Shown here piece by piece: positions 16,554 through 24,336 of a stretch of DNA of 64,000 nucleotides (positions are counted from its first letter, which is position 1; every line of letters starts with the position of its first letter). Source of the DNA: Lentisalinibacter sp964427415 (GTDB lineage: Bacteria > Pseudomonadota > Gammaproteobacteria > Steroidobacterales > Woeseiaceae); the NCBI GenBank assembly GCA_964427415.1, contig CAYRUH010000009.1:1-64000 (forward strand), in the 5' to 3' direction. A model generated the notes under the pieces. That model did no database searches. It saw nothing but the letters and a program-made list of their open reading frames with translations, and was not told the origin of the DNA. Made by a program: the position numbers and the translations under genes.

Positions 16554-18208
16554 AAGCTGCGCTTCCCCTCAACGCTGATCTGTACGGTGTCGAGGGAGTC
16601 GTCGCCGTCGAGGGGGAAGGCGACGTCGATGTGGATCACCTTCTCGGTGCCGCCGCGCGTCGGGGCGAGGCGCAGGCCGAACCCCGCGTCCTTCAGCAGC
16701 CCGAGACTCTCGCCACCCACCGGGTTGTCGCCCCAGGTGCGGCCGATGTCGGCGAACACCGCGCCGCCCACGCGGAAGAGGCGCCACGGGTACCAGTCGG
16801 TGAAGTAGCGCTGCTCGATGGTGAAGACCGCGCTGGCCTCGCCCGTCTGGTAACGCAGGGGATAGCCGCGCAGACCGCTGTCGCCGCCCAGTTGCAGCGG
16901 GTTGTCCAGGTCGAGGTTCTCGCCAACCGCGCCGTGCAGGGTCATGAAGAACAGCCGTTTCTCCGACTGCTTGTGGTAGTAACGGACGGAGCCCCGCAGC
17001 AGTCCGTTCTCGACGTCGCCGGATTCGAGCCGCGCCGATGCCCGGGCATCGAGCAGCAGCATGCGCTCGGCGGGCGTGCCGTAGCCGCGGCTGGCGGCGC
17101 CGGAGACGATCCAGGCGTCACGGTCGGCGCCCAGCGACTCGTCGCTCCAGCCGATGCTCGCGGACAGGCGGGTGCCGAGGAAGAAGTCCTCCGTGCGCCC
17201 GATCTGGTCGTGATTCATGGTCTTCGTAAAGCGGTCCTCGATGATCTCCACGCCGATATAGGGATAAACGAGCTTGCGATTCTCCGGCACCGCTCCGGCG
17301 CGGACTCCGTCGTCCGGTGGTCCGAACACGTTGTCGTCGTAGACCACACCTGCGCGCCAGCGGCGGGACCAGCCGTTCCTTAGCCCCGGCGACCATCCGT
17401 ACCAGGCGTGCAGCAGATCCTCCTCGTGCCGGTAGTCGACCACCTCGTCGCCCAGCTCGTAAAGCGAGTCTTCACGGTCGTCGCTGAAGCCCGTGAAGCC
17501 GCCGGCCCAGCGGGTGTCGAGGGCATAGAACGGCCGCCAGACGCTGAGTGCCTGGGTGGAGCCGTCCGTGTTGTCGGAATAGCTCAGGTCGACGGAGATC
17601 CAGTTGCGCCCGAGCTGGCGGTCGGAATAGGTGAGGCGACGCGAATCCCGGTCGACGTCACTCTCGAACTCCAGCGCGATGGTCGCGCCGGTGCCGAGGA
17701 AGTTCTCGTCCTCCGCGCCCACGAGCGTGCGGTTCTCGCCGCCGGAGCGCGACAGCGACAGCGACGGCTCCAGCGTCCAGAGATCCCGGGTGCGCACCAG
17801 CACGTCCACCTCGCCGTCTTCCCAGGCCACCGGTACCACCAGCGCGTCGAACAGGAAGCCGTTGCCGCGCAGGATGCGTTCGGACTCGGCCAGCAGGCGC
17901 GGGTCGTACGGATCTCCGCTCGAGAACAGAAGCTGGCTGGTGATCACCGAGGGGCGGGTCAGCCGATGCAGCTGATTGGCCAGGCGGTATAAAACCTTGT
18001 CCTCCTCCGGCTGGCTGGTGTCGAAGATCTGCTGACGGTCGAGCCGGATTTCGCCCACCACCGCCCCCATCGCCACGAGTTCCTCGTCGCTCGGCAGGCT
18101 CGCGGGGCGTTCGAAGCTGAAAGCGGGTTCGGGCTGCGCCGGATCGTCCGCGCCGGCCGGCGCTGCCGCCAGCAGCGCGAGCAGCGCTATGGCGGCGCGC
18201 TGCCGCAT
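16550..18208 (-). CDS. Outer-membrane beta-barrel protein with POTRA-like N-terminus (BamA/TamA-related)
   Basis: 552 residues from the ATG at 18208, which begins with a Sec signal peptide (MRQRAAIALLALLAAAPAGA). After it, residues ~40-140 resemble one POTRA module with the preceding linker (VVGEIRLDRQQIFDT, then LLAESERILRGNGFL), and the rest is a beta-rich barrel with alternating patterns, the late motif GGDSGLRGYPLRY near 440 and a C-terminal Phe typical of BAM substrates. The start is two bases after the stop of the HMG-CoA reductase gene, so the pair looks translationally coupled. It may act in outer-membrane protein or lipid handling; no substrate can be inferred. Confidence 0.82.
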   Translation of the reverse strand: MRQRAAIALLALLAAAPAGADDPAQPEPAFSFERPASLPSDEELVAMGAVVGEIRLDRQQIFDTSQPEEDKVLYRLANQLHRLTRPSVITSQLLFSSGDPYDPRLLAESERILRGNGFLFDALVVPVAWEDGEVDVLVRTRDLWTLEPSLSLSRSGGENRTLVGAEDENFLGTGATIALEFESDVDRDSRRLTYSDRQLGRNWISVDLSYSDNTDGSTQALSVWRPFYALDTRWAGGFTGFSDDREDSLYELGDEVVDYRHEEDLLHAWYGWSPGLRNGWSRRWRAGVVYDDNVFGPPDDGVRAGAVPENRKLVYPYIGVEIIEDRFTKTMNHDQIGRTEDFFLGTRLSASIGWSDESLGADRDAWIVSGAASRGYGTPAERMLLLDARASARLESGDVENGLLRGSVRYYHKQSEKRLFFMTLHGAVGENLDLDNPLQLGGDSGLRGYPLRYQTGEASAVFTIEQRYFTDWYPWRLFRVGGAVFADIGRTWGDNPVGGESLGLLKDAGFGLRLAPTRGGTEKVIHIDVAFPLDGDDSLDTVQISVEGKRSF

Positions 18209-18210
18209 GC

Positions 18211-19377
18211 TCAGCGGTTGCGACCGTAGCTCTCGTGGCTGGAGACCCATTCGTCGGCGACGATGGCGCCACCCAGCGAGAGCTCGCCGCAGAGCACCGT
18301 CGCGGCTACGATCTCCGCCAGTTTCAGCACCTTGCCCTTGCCGTAACATCCGAGCACCTCCAGGCACTCCCGCTGGGTCGGCAGTCCCGTGCCGCCGCCG
18401 TGGGTGGCGACGATCAGAGACGGCAGCGTGATGGAGAAATAATAATCGCCTTCCGGCGTCAGTTCAGCGTGGATGATGCCGGCACTCGATTCCGCGACGT
18501 TGGCCACGTCCTGGCCGGTGGCGATGAACATCGCAGTGATGGCGTTCGCGGAATGGGCGCCGTTATTGTTCGCACCGGACAACATCGCACCGAGATTCGC
18601 CACCTGTCGCCCCCGCAGCACCAGGCTCGCCGGCGCATGGGTGAGCGAGGTCAGCAGGTCGCCGGGGATAATCGCCTCGGCCGTAACCCGCTTGCCGCGC
18701 GTGTGCAGCACGTTGATCTGGGAGCTCTTCTTGTCGGTGGCGAAGTTCGACTCCAGGTAGTAGTGATCGATGCCCGGATAGTTGGCCTTGATCCAGTCGC
18801 AGGCCGCCCGCGTTGCGCGCGTCACCATGTTCTGGCCGGCTGCGTCGCCGGTGGTGAAGTCGAAGCGCAGATAGCGGAACCGACTGGCCGAATACTGCTC
18901 GATGTTGCGCAGCTTCGCGACGCTGCTCGTCGACTCCGCCTGCTCGCGGATCGCCTCGATATTCTCCTCGATCCAGATGCCGAATTCCCGGGCATCCCTT
19001 GCGCTCTGGAAGATGAATGCGGGTGCCCGCTGCATGCAGTCGTCGTGCACCGTCGTGCGCACCCCGCCCGCGGCGCGCAGCAGTTTCATGCCCCGGTTAT
19101 AGCTCGCCACCAGGGTGCCTTCGGTGGTGGCCAGGGGGATGTAGAATTCGCCCTCGGCGTGCTCGCCGTGCACCAGCAGCGGCCCGGCCAGCCCGATGGG
19201 CACCTGGGCCACGCCGATGAAGTTCTCGATGTTGCCGGGCAGTGCTGACGTTTCGAAGGAGAACTGGCCGACATGCTTCAGCCTGACGCCAGTGCGCTTG
19301 CCGACGAAGCCGCGTCGCTTCTCGGCCATCTCGGGGGTGTAGTCGTCGTCGCGCGACCTCGGCACAGATTCCGTCAT
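18211..19377 (-). CDS. Hydroxymethylglutaryl-CoA reductase, class I type
   Basis: Reduces HMG-CoA to mevalonate with NAD(P)H. The 388-residue product starts at the ATG at 19377; an upstream extension is unlike the family. Class I landmarks are present: GNIENFIGVAQVPIGLAGPL (48-67), TTEGTLVASYNRG with catalytic E86, TDKK with the catalytic Lys at 216 or 217, ATGQDVANVAES with D290, THGGGTGLPTQRE near 325-337, and the catalytic His as H381 in SSHESYGRN. The cofactor motif reads DAAGQNM instead of the usual DAMGxN. No other mevalonate-pathway gene is in the window. It is coupled to the outer-membrane protein downstream. Confidence 0.93.
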   Translation of the reverse strand: MTESVPRSRDDDYTPEMAEKRRGFVGKRTGVRLKHVGQFSFETSALPGNIENFIGVAQVPIGLAGPLLVHGEHAEGEFYIPLATTEGTLVASYNRGMKLLRAAGGVRTTVHDDCMQRAPAFIFQSARDAREFGIWIEENIEAIREQAESTSSVAKLRNIEQYSASRFRYLRFDFTTGDAAGQNMVTRATRAACDWIKANYPGIDHYYLESNFATDKKSSQINVLHTRGKRVTAEAIIPGDLLTSLTHAPASLVLRGRQVANLGAMLSGANNNGAHSANAITAMFIATGQDVANVAESSAGIIHAELTPEGDYYFSITLPSLIVATHGGGTGLPTQRECLEVLGCYGKGKVLKLAEIVAATVLCGELSLGGAIVADEWVSSHESYGRNR

Positions 19378-19665
19378 CGGGGAGCCACTCCACTTTCTCT
19401 GGACATAAAAAAACCAGGCAGCCTGCAAGGCCGCTCGCGCCCATGGTAACCGGCACGGGTGCGGCGAACACTCGCAGTTTCCGCAATAGGATGGTTAATG
19501 ACCCGTGTGGACCGGGATCGATCCGGATCCGGACGGAGGGAATCAACAACAGGGGTCGTGACGAGGGGGTACAGGATGGCTAGCGTCGGGGCTGACCGGA
19601 ACTCCCGGCGCAGCCAATGCACAGGGCGGCGGCCGGATCGAAGCCGTGAACCGGCGCACATAGCA

Positions 19666-21804
19666 TCAACAGCCCCCGTCGCTGCCCAGCGTGTCCCACA
19701 GGTAGGTGTAGATCAGCGCCTCCACCCGCGCGCGCTGGGCGTTGTCCGAGGCTCCCGCGTGGCCGCCGACGGTGTTCTCGTAGTACAGGACGTCGTGGCC
19801 CATCGCCTCCATCCGCGCCACCATCTTGCGGGCGTGGGCGGGGTGCACCCGGTCGTCACGGGTGGAGGTGGTGAAGAAGGCCCGCGGGTAGTCCGTCTCC
19901 GGCTCCAGGTTGTGGTAGGGCGAGTATGCGGCGATGAACTCCCAGTCGTCGGTGTCCGGGTTGCCGTATTCGCCCATCCAGGAGGCGCCGGCGAGCAGCT
20001 TGTGGTAGCGCTTCATGTCGAGCAGCGGCACCTGCACCACCACGCCGCCGAACAAATCGGGGCGCTGGGTCAACATGACGCCGGTCAGCAGGCCGCCGTT
20101 GGAGCCACCCCGGATACCGAGATGGCCGGGTTTGGTGACCTCACGCTCGATCAGGTCTTCGGCCACCGCGATGAAATCATCGTAGGCTCGCTGGCGCTTC
20201 TCGCGCAGTGCGGCACGGTGCCAGCGCGGGCCGTACTCGCCGCCGCCGCGGATGTTGGCCAGCGCGTAGGCACCGCCGCGGGCGAGCCAGCTCGAGCCCA
20301 GAACGGCGCTGTAGGAGGGCGCCATGCTCACCTCGAAACCGCCGTAGCCGTATAACAGCGTCGGCGTTTTGCCGCCCGCCTCGAAGCCCGCGGGCAGCAC
20401 CAGGAAGTACGGCACCCGGGTGCCGTCGTGGCTGGTGGCGAAGTGCTGCTCCACGCGCATGCCGTCGGGGTCGAAGTAGTCCGGCAGCGAGTGCACCGCG
20501 CCGGTCTTGCCGCCGCCGTCGCGGCCGAGGTAGAGCGTGTCGGGGGCGATGAAGCTCTGGTAGCGGAAGAAGAAATAGTCCGAGCTCTGCGTGGCGCTCA
20601 CCAGTGTGATGTCGCCGTCCTCCGGCGCCTCGATGCGCTGCTCCGTCCAGCGGCCGTCCTCGCGGCTGAAGCGCGTGAGCCGGTTGACCACGTCTTCGAG
20701 CTCGTTCACCACCAGGTGGTTCCGGGTGCGTATCACGCCTGTCGCCGCACCGCCGACGATCGCCGTCGCGGGACCCGGCTCGATGAGTACCTCGAAGTCC
20801 CGCTCGCCGTCCATGAAGGCCGCGAAGTCAGCGGCCAGCAGTGCGCCCTGGGGATACGTCCGGCCGGCGGGCGACCAGTCGCTTTTCAGCTCCACGATCA
20901 TCTGCCCGTCCAGTATCGCGTGCAGCTCGGCGTCCTCCGGTATATCGATAGCGGTAAGTTCACCGCCGGCGTAAAGGTGGCGCTCGGTGGTGAAGAACGT
21001 CTTCGCGCGGGTGGCGATGTCGTAGTGCCGGCCGCCGTCGCGCACGCGGACGATGCCGGCGGCCACGTCGGTCTTCTCGCCGGCGAAGACCTCCGGCGCC
21101 TCGGTCAGCGGCTCCCCGCGGCGCCACCGTCGTGCGGTGCGGGCGTAGCCGGAGTCGGTCAGGCTGCCAGGCCCGAAATCCGTGCCCACGTACAGCGTAT
21201 CCTCGTCGGCCCAGGTTACCCAGTGCTTGGCCTCCTCCAGCCGGAAACCGTCTTCGGCGAAGCGGCCGGTCACGGTGTCGAACTCACGCACGACGGTAGC
21301 GTCGGCGCCGCCCCGGGACAGGTTTACGAGACAACGGCGATACACCGGCGGCAGGCAGCTCGCGCCCTTCCAGACCCAGTCCTCGTCCTCCTGCCGGGCG
21401 AGCGCATCCAGGTCCAGCAGCACCTCCCAGTCGGTGCTGCCGTGGGCATAGTCGGTGAGGGCCATGCGCCGCCAGACGCCGCGGCGGTTATCGGCATCCT
21501 GCCAGAAGTTGTACACCCGGTCGCCGCGCAGCGCGGGTTCGGGAATACGCCTGTCGGAATCCAGAATCTCCAGGCTGCGCGTCTTCAGCGGCTCGAACAG
21601 GGGCCGCGACTCCAGATAGCCGAGAGACACCTCGTTGCGTCCCTCGACCCACTCGAGGGCCCGTTCGCTGTCTACTTCCTCCAGCCAGATCCAGGGGTCT
21701 TCCGGGGTCTCAGGGTTCATAGTGCCTCCCGCCGACGGCAGCGCCCCTGTCAGCATCGCTACCGCGACGAGCGCCGCCGGTCCCTGCAGCGTTGCGTTCC
21801 GCAT
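19666..21804 (-). CDS. Exported prolyl oligopeptidase-family serine peptidase (S9A)
   Basis: The protein has 712 residues from the ATG at 21804, which has AAGGTGG upstream and starts a signal peptide (MRNATLQGPAALVAVAMLTG); the ATG at 21840 has no ribosome-binding site. An N-terminal propeller domain (EDPWIWLEEVDSERALEWV at the start) precedes the alpha/beta-hydrolase domain. The triad is visible: Ser in GIRGGSNGGLL, Asp in STRDDRVHPAHARK and His in VGGHAGAS. It probably trims proline-containing peptides in the periplasm. It stands alone; the 288 bp before the HMG-CoA reductase gene hold nothing recognisable. Confidence 0.93.
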   Translation of the reverse strand: MRNATLQGPAALVAVAMLTGALPSAGGTMNPETPEDPWIWLEEVDSERALEWVEGRNEVSLGYLESRPLFEPLKTRSLEILDSDRRIPEPALRGDRVYNFWQDADNRRGVWRRMALTDYAHGSTDWEVLLDLDALARQEDEDWVWKGASCLPPVYRRCLVNLSRGGADATVVREFDTVTGRFAEDGFRLEEAKHWVTWADEDTLYVGTDFGPGSLTDSGYARTARRWRRGEPLTEAPEVFAGEKTDVAAGIVRVRDGGRHYDIATRAKTFFTTERHLYAGGELTAIDIPEDAELHAILDGQMIVELKSDWSPAGRTYPQGALLAADFAAFMDGERDFEVLIEPGPATAIVGGAATGVIRTRNHLVVNELEDVVNRLTRFSREDGRWTEQRIEAPEDGDITLVSATQSSDYFFFRYQSFIAPDTLYLGRDGGGKTGAVHSLPDYFDPDGMRVEQHFATSHDGTRVPYFLVLPAGFEAGGKTPTLLYGYGGFEVSMAPSYSAVLGSSWLARGGAYALANIRGGGEYGPRWHRAALREKRQRAYDDFIAVAEDLIEREVTKPGHLGIRGGSNGGLLTGVMLTQRPDLFGGVVVQVPLLDMKRYHKLLAGASWMGEYGNPDTDDWEFIAAYSPYHNLEPETDYPRAFFTTSTRDDRVHPAHARKMVARMEAMGHDVLYYENTVGGHAGASDNAQRARVEALIYTYLWDTLGSDGGC

Positions 21805-21841
21805 GGGCCACCTTTTCTCCGTCCCCGAAAAACGACGCATA

Positions 21842-21864
21842 CTAGCAGCCTGTCGGACTGCTAG
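21842..21864. repeat. Inverted repeat at the edge of the carbon-assimilation island
   Basis: CTAGCAG and CTGCTAG (7/7 complementary) flank a 9-base loop. The repeat lies just outside the S9 peptidase start and is followed by a lower-GC stretch with a run of eight A around 21884-21891. It could be a transcription-terminator hairpin, or the scar of a mobile-element end where the truncated carboxylase gene breaks off. No transposase is present, so the mobile-element reading is tentative. Confidence 0.4.
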
Positions 21865-21893
21865 CCTGAATAACTCACCACGGTAAAAAAAAG

Positions 21894-22058
21894 GAGGCCA
21901 TCAATCTTGCAGCGATGAAGTGCAAAGCGGTCCTATGCGGAGTACACGGCCAGGTTGTGAATGCCAAGTTCCGCGAACGCGCGCATGACGCGAATGGCGA
22001 TTTCGCTGCGGTTTGCAACGGGCAGGCGCTTGATGTTCCGGCTTGCCGTCTTTGACAT
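21894..22058 (-). pseudogene. 5' remnant of a pyruvate carboxylase-like (biotin carboxylase domain) gene
   Basis: An ATG at 22058 with AGGAG about 14 bases upstream opens a frame that matches the start of biotin-carboxylase domains, best pyruvate carboxylase: IKRLPVANRSEIAIRV, then FAELGIHNLAVYSA. A TAG at 21935-21933 follows where family members have Glu (YSEEDR), and beyond it the same frame continues DRFALHRCKIDG, as in the conserved DRFALHRFKADE, before homology stops near 21900. So the gene carries an amber mutation and is cut off after about 55 codons of more than 1000. It lies 81 bp downstream of meh on the same strand and was probably once in its operon. Confidence 0.82.
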
Positions 22059-22139
22059 GATTATTTTTGCTGCTCCTGACAAAGGCCGCAGTATCGGGGC
22101 GGCCGCCGGAACGGCGCGTCTGCGTCCGCTTGTTTATAT

Positions 22140-22994
22140 TCAGTCGGCGGCGAGTTCCGCCGTGGCCGCCTGGGTTACCCGGCCATCCGGCCCGCGAACC
22201 TCGAGCTCCACCCGGCCGCCGTCCGGGCGGCCGATGAGGCGAAACGGCGCGAGGTCGAAAAGAGGCGCTTTGTTGCGGAAACTGAAGGCGGTCATCCTCC
22301 GCCGCGCGTGACTGGCGACCAGTCCGGCGAGCATGACCGCGGTCAGCGGCCCGTGCACGATCAGTCCCGGATAGCCCTCTTCACCCGTGGCATACGGCCG
22401 ATCATAGTGAATGCGATGGGCATTGAAGGTCAGCGCGGAAAAACGGAACAGGAGCCGCGAATCCGCCTCGACGTCGCGCGACCAGCTGCCGTCGGGCACG
22501 GGCGCCGGTTCCCGAATCTCCGGCCCGGTGACCGCTGCACCCGGTTCACGATAGACGATGTCCTGCTCTTCCTCGATGCAGAGTTTGCCCTGCTGGCGGA
22601 ATTCGTAGCCGACGGTGACGAAGACGAGTCTGCCGGACTTGCCGGTCTTCTCCACCACATCCCGGATCACGCCCTCGCGCATCGCCGGCCGGCCGACCGC
22701 CAGCGGCCGGTGAAAACGCATCCGGGCACCGGCAAACATGCGCCTCGGCAACGCGACCGGCGGCATAAAGCCGCCACGCTCGGGATGTCCGTCATCCGAC
22801 AAGCGGCTCTGCGGTGTAAGGCCAAGAAAGTAAAACCACTGCCACAGCGGCGGCAGCGGCGCGCCGTCATCCAGCGCGAGTGTCGCGTCCTCCAGCATGG
22901 CGGCGACGGCTCGCGCCGACCATACCGACAGGTCGTCAGCGACCGTTTCGGTGCGTCCGATCCAGTTCCTGAGGTTCTCCGCCCTGTCTATCAT
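22140..22994 (-). CDS. meh: Mesaconyl-C4-CoA hydratase (citramalyl-CoA forming)
   Basis: Meh hydrates mesaconyl-C4-CoA to (S)-citramalyl-CoA in the glyoxylate-assimilation part of the 3-hydroxypropionate bi-cycle. The 284-residue product is of the double-hotdog HTD2/MaoC type: an N-terminal FAS1-like dehydratase half with GLTPQSRLSDDGHP, and a C-terminal half with the catalytic-type stretch FSALTFNAHRIHYDRPYA followed by GYPGLIVHGPLTAVMLAGL. AAAGGAG precedes the ATG by seven bases. It is divergent from smtA over an 83-bp region holding a palindrome. Its placement next to mct-mcl-mch supports this role over a fungal-HTD2-like or unspecified dehydratase. Confidence 0.88.
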   Translation of the reverse strand: MIDRAENLRNWIGRTETVADDLSVWSARAVAAMLEDATLALDDGAPLPPLWQWFYFLGLTPQSRLSDDGHPERGGFMPPVALPRRMFAGARMRFHRPLAVGRPAMREGVIRDVVEKTGKSGRLVFVTVGYEFRQQGKLCIEEEQDIVYREPGAAVTGPEIREPAPVPDGSWSRDVEADSRLLFRFSALTFNAHRIHYDRPYATGEEGYPGLIVHGPLTAVMLAGLVASHARRRMTAFSFRNKAPLFDLAPFRLIGRPDGGRVELEVRGPDGRVTQAATAELAAD

Positions 22995-23035
22995 CCCATT
23001 CTCCTTTCCGGTACGTTAACCAAAAACGGGGGCGA

Positions 23036-23048
23036 GCCGGTAACCGGC
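23036..23048. promoter_or_regulatory. Palindrome in the meh/smtA divergent promoter region
   Basis: GCCGGTAACCGGC has two perfect 6-bp arms around one central base. It lies in the 83-bp gap between divergent meh and smtA, 30 bp before the smtA start, where one bound regulator could control both transcripts. No regulator gene is encoded in the island. Operator function is inference. Confidence 0.4.
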
Positions 23049-23077
23049 GCGGCAGGTCTGCTCTCGTCGGAGGGACA

Positions 23078-24328
23078 TTGGACGAAGCGCGAACCAGCGA
23101 TACATCGAATCAGAACGGTGACCGAAAGGCTCGGTTGCCCATGGAGGGTGTGCGCATCATCGATCTGGGTACTTTCCTCGCCGGACCGCATGCCGCATCG
23201 ATATTCGGTGAGTTCGGAGCCGAGGTACTGAAGATTGAGCATCCGGAAGCGGGCGACCCGATGCGCCGCTTCGGCAGCCCCACCTCGCGCAGCGATTCCA
23301 CGCTCGCGTTCCTGACCGAGGCGCGCTGCAAGAGGTCCGTCACGCTGGATCTTCGCCAGGCCGAGGCGCGCGATCTCTTCCTGAGGCTGGTCGAAAAATC
23401 CGACGTACTGATCGAGAACTTCCGGCCGGAAACCATGGAACAGTGGGGCATGAGCTGGGACGTGCTGCGCGAGGCCAACGAAGGCCTGGTACTGCTGCGG
23501 GTATCGGGATACGGCCAGACCGGACCGTATCGACGGCGCTCGGGGTTTGCGCACATCGCGCATGCCTACGGCGGGCTTTCCTACCATGCCGGCTTCCCGG
23601 GTGAATCGCCCGTGGTCCCCGGTACCGTGCCGCTGGGCGACTATATCTCCAGCCTGTACGGTGCCATCGGCATCCTGCTCGCACTGCGCCACCGCGACCG
23701 CACCGGCCGCGGCCAGATTATCGACGTCGCCATTTTCGAATCGGTGTTTCGCACGCTCGACGAAATCGCCGGCGCCTACGGGCTGTTCGGCCAGATCCGC
23801 GAGCGCCAGGGCGCCGGCAGTTTCGTCGCCGTGCCGCACGGCCATTTCCGCACCGCCGACGACAAGTGGATCGCAATCGCCTGTACCACCGATCGCATGT
23901 TCGAGCGCCTCGCCGACGCCATGGGCAGGCCGGAGCTTGCCGCGCCAAACGCATTCGGCACGCAAAAAAGCCGGCTCGATGCGCGCACGGAGGTCGATGC
24001 AATGGTGAACCAGTGGGTCGGCTCCCGCGAGCGCGACGAAATCATGCAGATATGTCTGGACGCACAGGTGCCCTGCGGCAAGGTCAACAGCATTGCCGAT
24101 ATTTTCGCCGACGAGCATTTTCTCGAGCGCGGCACGCTGGCGACGGTGGACGTGCCCGGCGTCGGTCCGGTGACGGTACCGAACGTGCTGCCGCTGCTGT
24201 CCGAGACGCCCGGACGCATCAGCAACCTGGGGCCGGCGCTCGGCGACTCGACCGTGTCGGTGCTGCGCGACCTGCTGGGGCTATCCGAGGCCGACATCCG
24301 GGATCTCGAAGATCGCAGGATCATCTGA
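23078..24328 (+). CDS. smtA: Family III CoA-transferase, succinyl-CoA:(S)-malate CoA-transferase subunit A-like
   Basis: CaiB/BaiF-type CoA-transferase of 416 residues. In the 3-hydroxypropionate bi-cycle the SmtAB complex transfers CoA from succinyl-CoA to L-malate. The TTG start at 23078 is preferred because GGAGG lies about five bases upstream; an ATG at 23141 would remove 21 residues. Motifs: GVRIIDLGTFLAGPHAAS (24-41), FGAEVLKIEHP, IENFRPETMEQWG (112-124), GYGQTGPYRRR and GDY with D188 as the expected acyl-CoA-forming Asp. It resembles smtB over its whole length. Citramalate as alternative acceptor (Sct) is possible. Confidence 0.85.
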   Translation: MDEARTSDTSNQNGDRKARLPMEGVRIIDLGTFLAGPHAASIFGEFGAEVLKIEHPEAGDPMRRFGSPTSRSDSTLAFLTEARCKRSVTLDLRQAEARDLFLRLVEKSDVLIENFRPETMEQWGMSWDVLREANEGLVLLRVSGYGQTGPYRRRSGFAHIAHAYGGLSYHAGFPGESPVVPGTVPLGDYISSLYGAIGILLALRHRDRTGRGQIIDVAIFESVFRTLDEIAGAYGLFGQIRERQGAGSFVAVPHGHFRTADDKWIAIACTTDRMFERLADAMGRPELAAPNAFGTQKSRLDARTEVDAMVNQWVGSRERDEIMQICLDAQVPCGKVNSIADIFADEHFLERGTLATVDVPGVGPVTVPNVLPLLSETPGRISNLGPALGDSTVSVLRDLLGLSEADIRDLEDRRII

Positions 24329-24336
24329 CGGCGGCC

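Noticed and set aside
12586..16556. 14-bp sequence CACGGGACACTAGA present near 12588 and near 16543
   Set aside because: Several 14-bp matches are expected by chance in 64 kb, and no flanking similarity extends the match.
21915..22055. 46-codon plus-strand frame after AAGGAGG, antisense to the carboxylase remnant
   Set aside because: The minus-strand frame has clear biotin-carboxylase similarity, while this frame has no recognisable content and the AAGGAGG is probably chance.
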